The translations under genes were made by a program, and so were the position numbers. The notes under the pieces were generated by a model. The model saw only the letters and a program-made list of their open reading frames with translations, was not told the origin of the DNA and searched no databases. A DNA stretch of 64,000 nt from Butyrivibrio sp. AE3009 (GTDB lineage Bacteria > Bacillota > Clostridia > Lachnospirales > Lachnospiraceae), in assembly GCF_000420845.1 (NCBI RefSeq), contig NZ_ATVS01000005.1, positions 111,420 through 175,419 on the forward strand, written 5' to 3'. This document shows, piece by piece, positions 62,624 to 64,000 of the stretch (the first letter of the stretch is position 1; each line of letters opens with the position of its first letter).

Positions 62624-63982
62624 GTGTAAATTACCTTTAGGTGCTAATCGGCGCTATGCCGCCAATAGTTTCAGCTGTTCCACGGCTATTTCTTTAAGCT
62701 GAGGAATGTAGTCATCTACTGTTTGTAGCTGCTTCTTGGGGTAACCAGATGTAGTTGCTGAAGCAAATGCTTCGTGAACATCCATAAGCACGCTCCCCAT
62801 GATTCTTATTACAGAAGCATCATTAGGGAATACTCCAATCACTGTTGAGCGGCGCTTTAGTTCTCTGTTAAGACGCTCTATGTGATTTGATGTTCGATGA
62901 TAGATCCTAAGGCGTTCTGGCAATACCATTACTGTCATTGCACTTTCGAATCCCGCGTCTAGACATTCCATAGCTGCTGGCGCAACATCACTGTAATCAC
63001 CTATTATGCGGTCTCGGATCTTTCTTGCCTCTGAGATAGTTGAAGCGTGATACATTTCAAGCAACTCGGAATGGAGCCCTTTTTGATACTTATTGGGCGT
63101 TTTATCAAGTATATTTCTTGAGAAATGAGTTTGACATCTTTGCCATGGAACTTCAGGGAAGACCTTCTTTATTGCATAAAGGATACCAGGATGAGCATCG
63201 GAAGTAATGACTCTCACTCCGTGCAGGCCACGTTTTCTAAGTGACTCGATGAACATGAACCATGTATTGTTTGTTTCGTTATCAAACAGGTCAAATCCAA
63301 TGACTTCACGCTTGCCTTCAGTATTTGTGGCATAAGCTACCATGAAGGCCTTTGATACGATTCTGTGGTCATTACGTACCTTGAAATAAGTAGCATCTAT
63401 AAGGACAAATGGATATGCATTGGTCAGCGGTCTGTTACGAAATTCATTAACAATGACGTCCAGATCCTTGCATACCTCCGACACCATAGACTTTGAGTAG
63501 GAAGTGCCACATAATGTTTCGACAACCTTTGCTACTTTTCTGGTAGATACACCGGCAACCACCATTTCGGCCATACTTGCTACAAGAGCAGCCTCACTTC
63601 TCTGGTAATTATCAAATATAAGTGACTTGAATGGAACATCTCTATGCCTGGGAACTACTAACTCAATCTTACCAAGACGAGTAATCAACTGGCGCTCTCT
63701 GGTGCCATTACGGCTGTCAGTTCGGTCTTCAGAACGCTCGTATTTTTCTGCTTTGAGTTGTTCTGTAGATTCAGCTTGAAGGATGCTGTTCAAGCTGTCC
63801 TGTAGAAGCTTTTTAAATGCATCATCACGATTTGATGAAAGTAACTGTAGTATTTCTTCTTGGTTTAAAGTAATATTTAGTTGAGCCATTGAGCTATACC
63901 TCCGGTTAATTTGATTGTGGTGATTTAATTATACCTAAAGGTGAGCCTTTGGCTCTTTTAATATTAATTTATAAATTTACAC
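62624..63982 (-). mobile_element. IS256-family insertion sequence
   Basis: A Mutator/IS256-type transposase gene is flanked by inverted ends GTGTAAATT (62624-62632) and AATTTACAC (63974-63982), with an inner pair ACCTTTAGGT / ACCTAAAGGT. The length of about 1.36 kb is usual for the family. I see no clear target duplication, so the exact ends are uncertain. Confidence 0.7.
62654..63889 (-). CDS. IS256/Mutator-family transposase
   Basis: 411 residues, full length. DDE residues: D in V-L-I-D-A-T-Y (near 164), D in T-S-D-A-H-P-G (near 230), and E in S-N-H-I-E-R-L-N-R-E (near 338), with the H/C-rich Q-R-C-Q-T-H-F near 252 that marks the family. It cuts and pastes the element through its ends. The start ATG has GAGGTA nearby upstream on this strand. 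No frameshift or stop is seen, so it may be active. Confidence 0.92.
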   Translation of the reverse strand: MAQLNITLNQEEILQLLSSNRDDAFKKLLQDSLNSILQAESTEQLKAEKYERSEDRTDSRNGTRERQLITRLGKIELVVPRHRDVPFKSLIFDNYQRSEAALVASMAEMVVAGVSTRKVAKVVETLCGTSYSKSMVSEVCKDLDVIVNEFRNRPLTNAYPFVLIDATYFKVRNDHRIVSKAFMVAYATNTEGKREVIGFDLFDNETNNTWFMFIESLRKRGLHGVRVITSDAHPGILYAIKKVFPEVPWQRCQTHFSRNILDKTPNKYQKGLHSELLEMYHASTISEARKIRDRIIGDYSDVAPAAMECLDAGFESAMTVMVLPERLRIYHRTSNHIERLNRELKRRSTVIGVFPNDASVIRIMGSVLMDVHEAFASATTSGYPKKQLQTVDDYIPQLKEIAVEQLKLLAA

Positions 63983-64000
63983 CATTATATGGACATTACT

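Overview
The window looks like chromosome of an anaerobic, motile, low-to-medium-GC Gram-positive bacterium of the Lachnospiraceae type (Butyrivibrio, Pseudobutyrivibrio or Roseburia relatives). The basis is strong AGGAGG-type ribosome binding sites, a FliW/CsrA pair, short D0/D1-only flagellins, sigma28-like promoters, CgeB-type glycosyltransferases, Panacea and HEPN/MNT toxin-antitoxin modules and an intracellular GH28 pectinase. The genus is an inference; no rRNA or tRNA gene is present.

Region 1 (1-17,190) is a late flagellar gene block, all on the + strand: the end of flgM, flgN, two tandem flgK paralogues, an unusually long flgL, fliW, csrA, then flaG-fliD-fliS-fliT-like and two flagellin genes. 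I can read sigma28-type promoters upstream of flgL, flaG and both flagellins. The second flagellin leader carries a hairpin with GGA in its loop plus a GGA in the Shine-Dalgarno, the classic CsrA target layout, beside the fliW-csrA pair that would control it. A CgeB-type plus PF04765-type glycosyltransferase pair is inserted between csrA and flaG.

Region 2 (17,229-50,162) is a very large glycosylation and surface-decoration island directly behind the flagellins. It holds seven CgeB-like glycosyltransferases in total with region 1, three PF04765-type transferases, several GT2 enzymes, a 1,278-residue multi-domain fusion (sugar transferase, FkbH-like HAD and SGNH-like parts), a radical SAM protein, an SGNH protein, a glycerophosphotransferase/cytidylyltransferase pair, a lone asparagine-synthetase domain, a Maf-type flagellin glycosyltransferase, a nonulosonate synthase, a cytidylyltransferase-phosphatase fusion, a pyruvyl transferase and a complete phosphocholine set (licA, licC, a BCCT transporter, licD). 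Together they suggest flagellin carrying a nonulosonic acid and further glycans with phosphodiester groups such as phosphocholine and glycerophosphate.

Region 3 (50,163-54,941) is a stress/defence patch: a frameshifted MqsR-like toxin with a Panacea-domain antitoxin, a HEPN/MNT pair and a DUF3990/XRE pair. The first two modules are bracketed by two direct copies of a roughly 110-130 bp hairpin-bearing repeat.

Region 4 (55,043-64,000) has a medium-chain dehydrogenase, a glucose-1-phosphate cytidylyltransferase and a thiamine-diphosphate enzyme (nucleotide-sugar or branched-sugar chemistry), two small unassigned or housekeeping genes, a GH28 pectinase, an array of four palindromic 35-bp units and an IS256-family insertion sequence.
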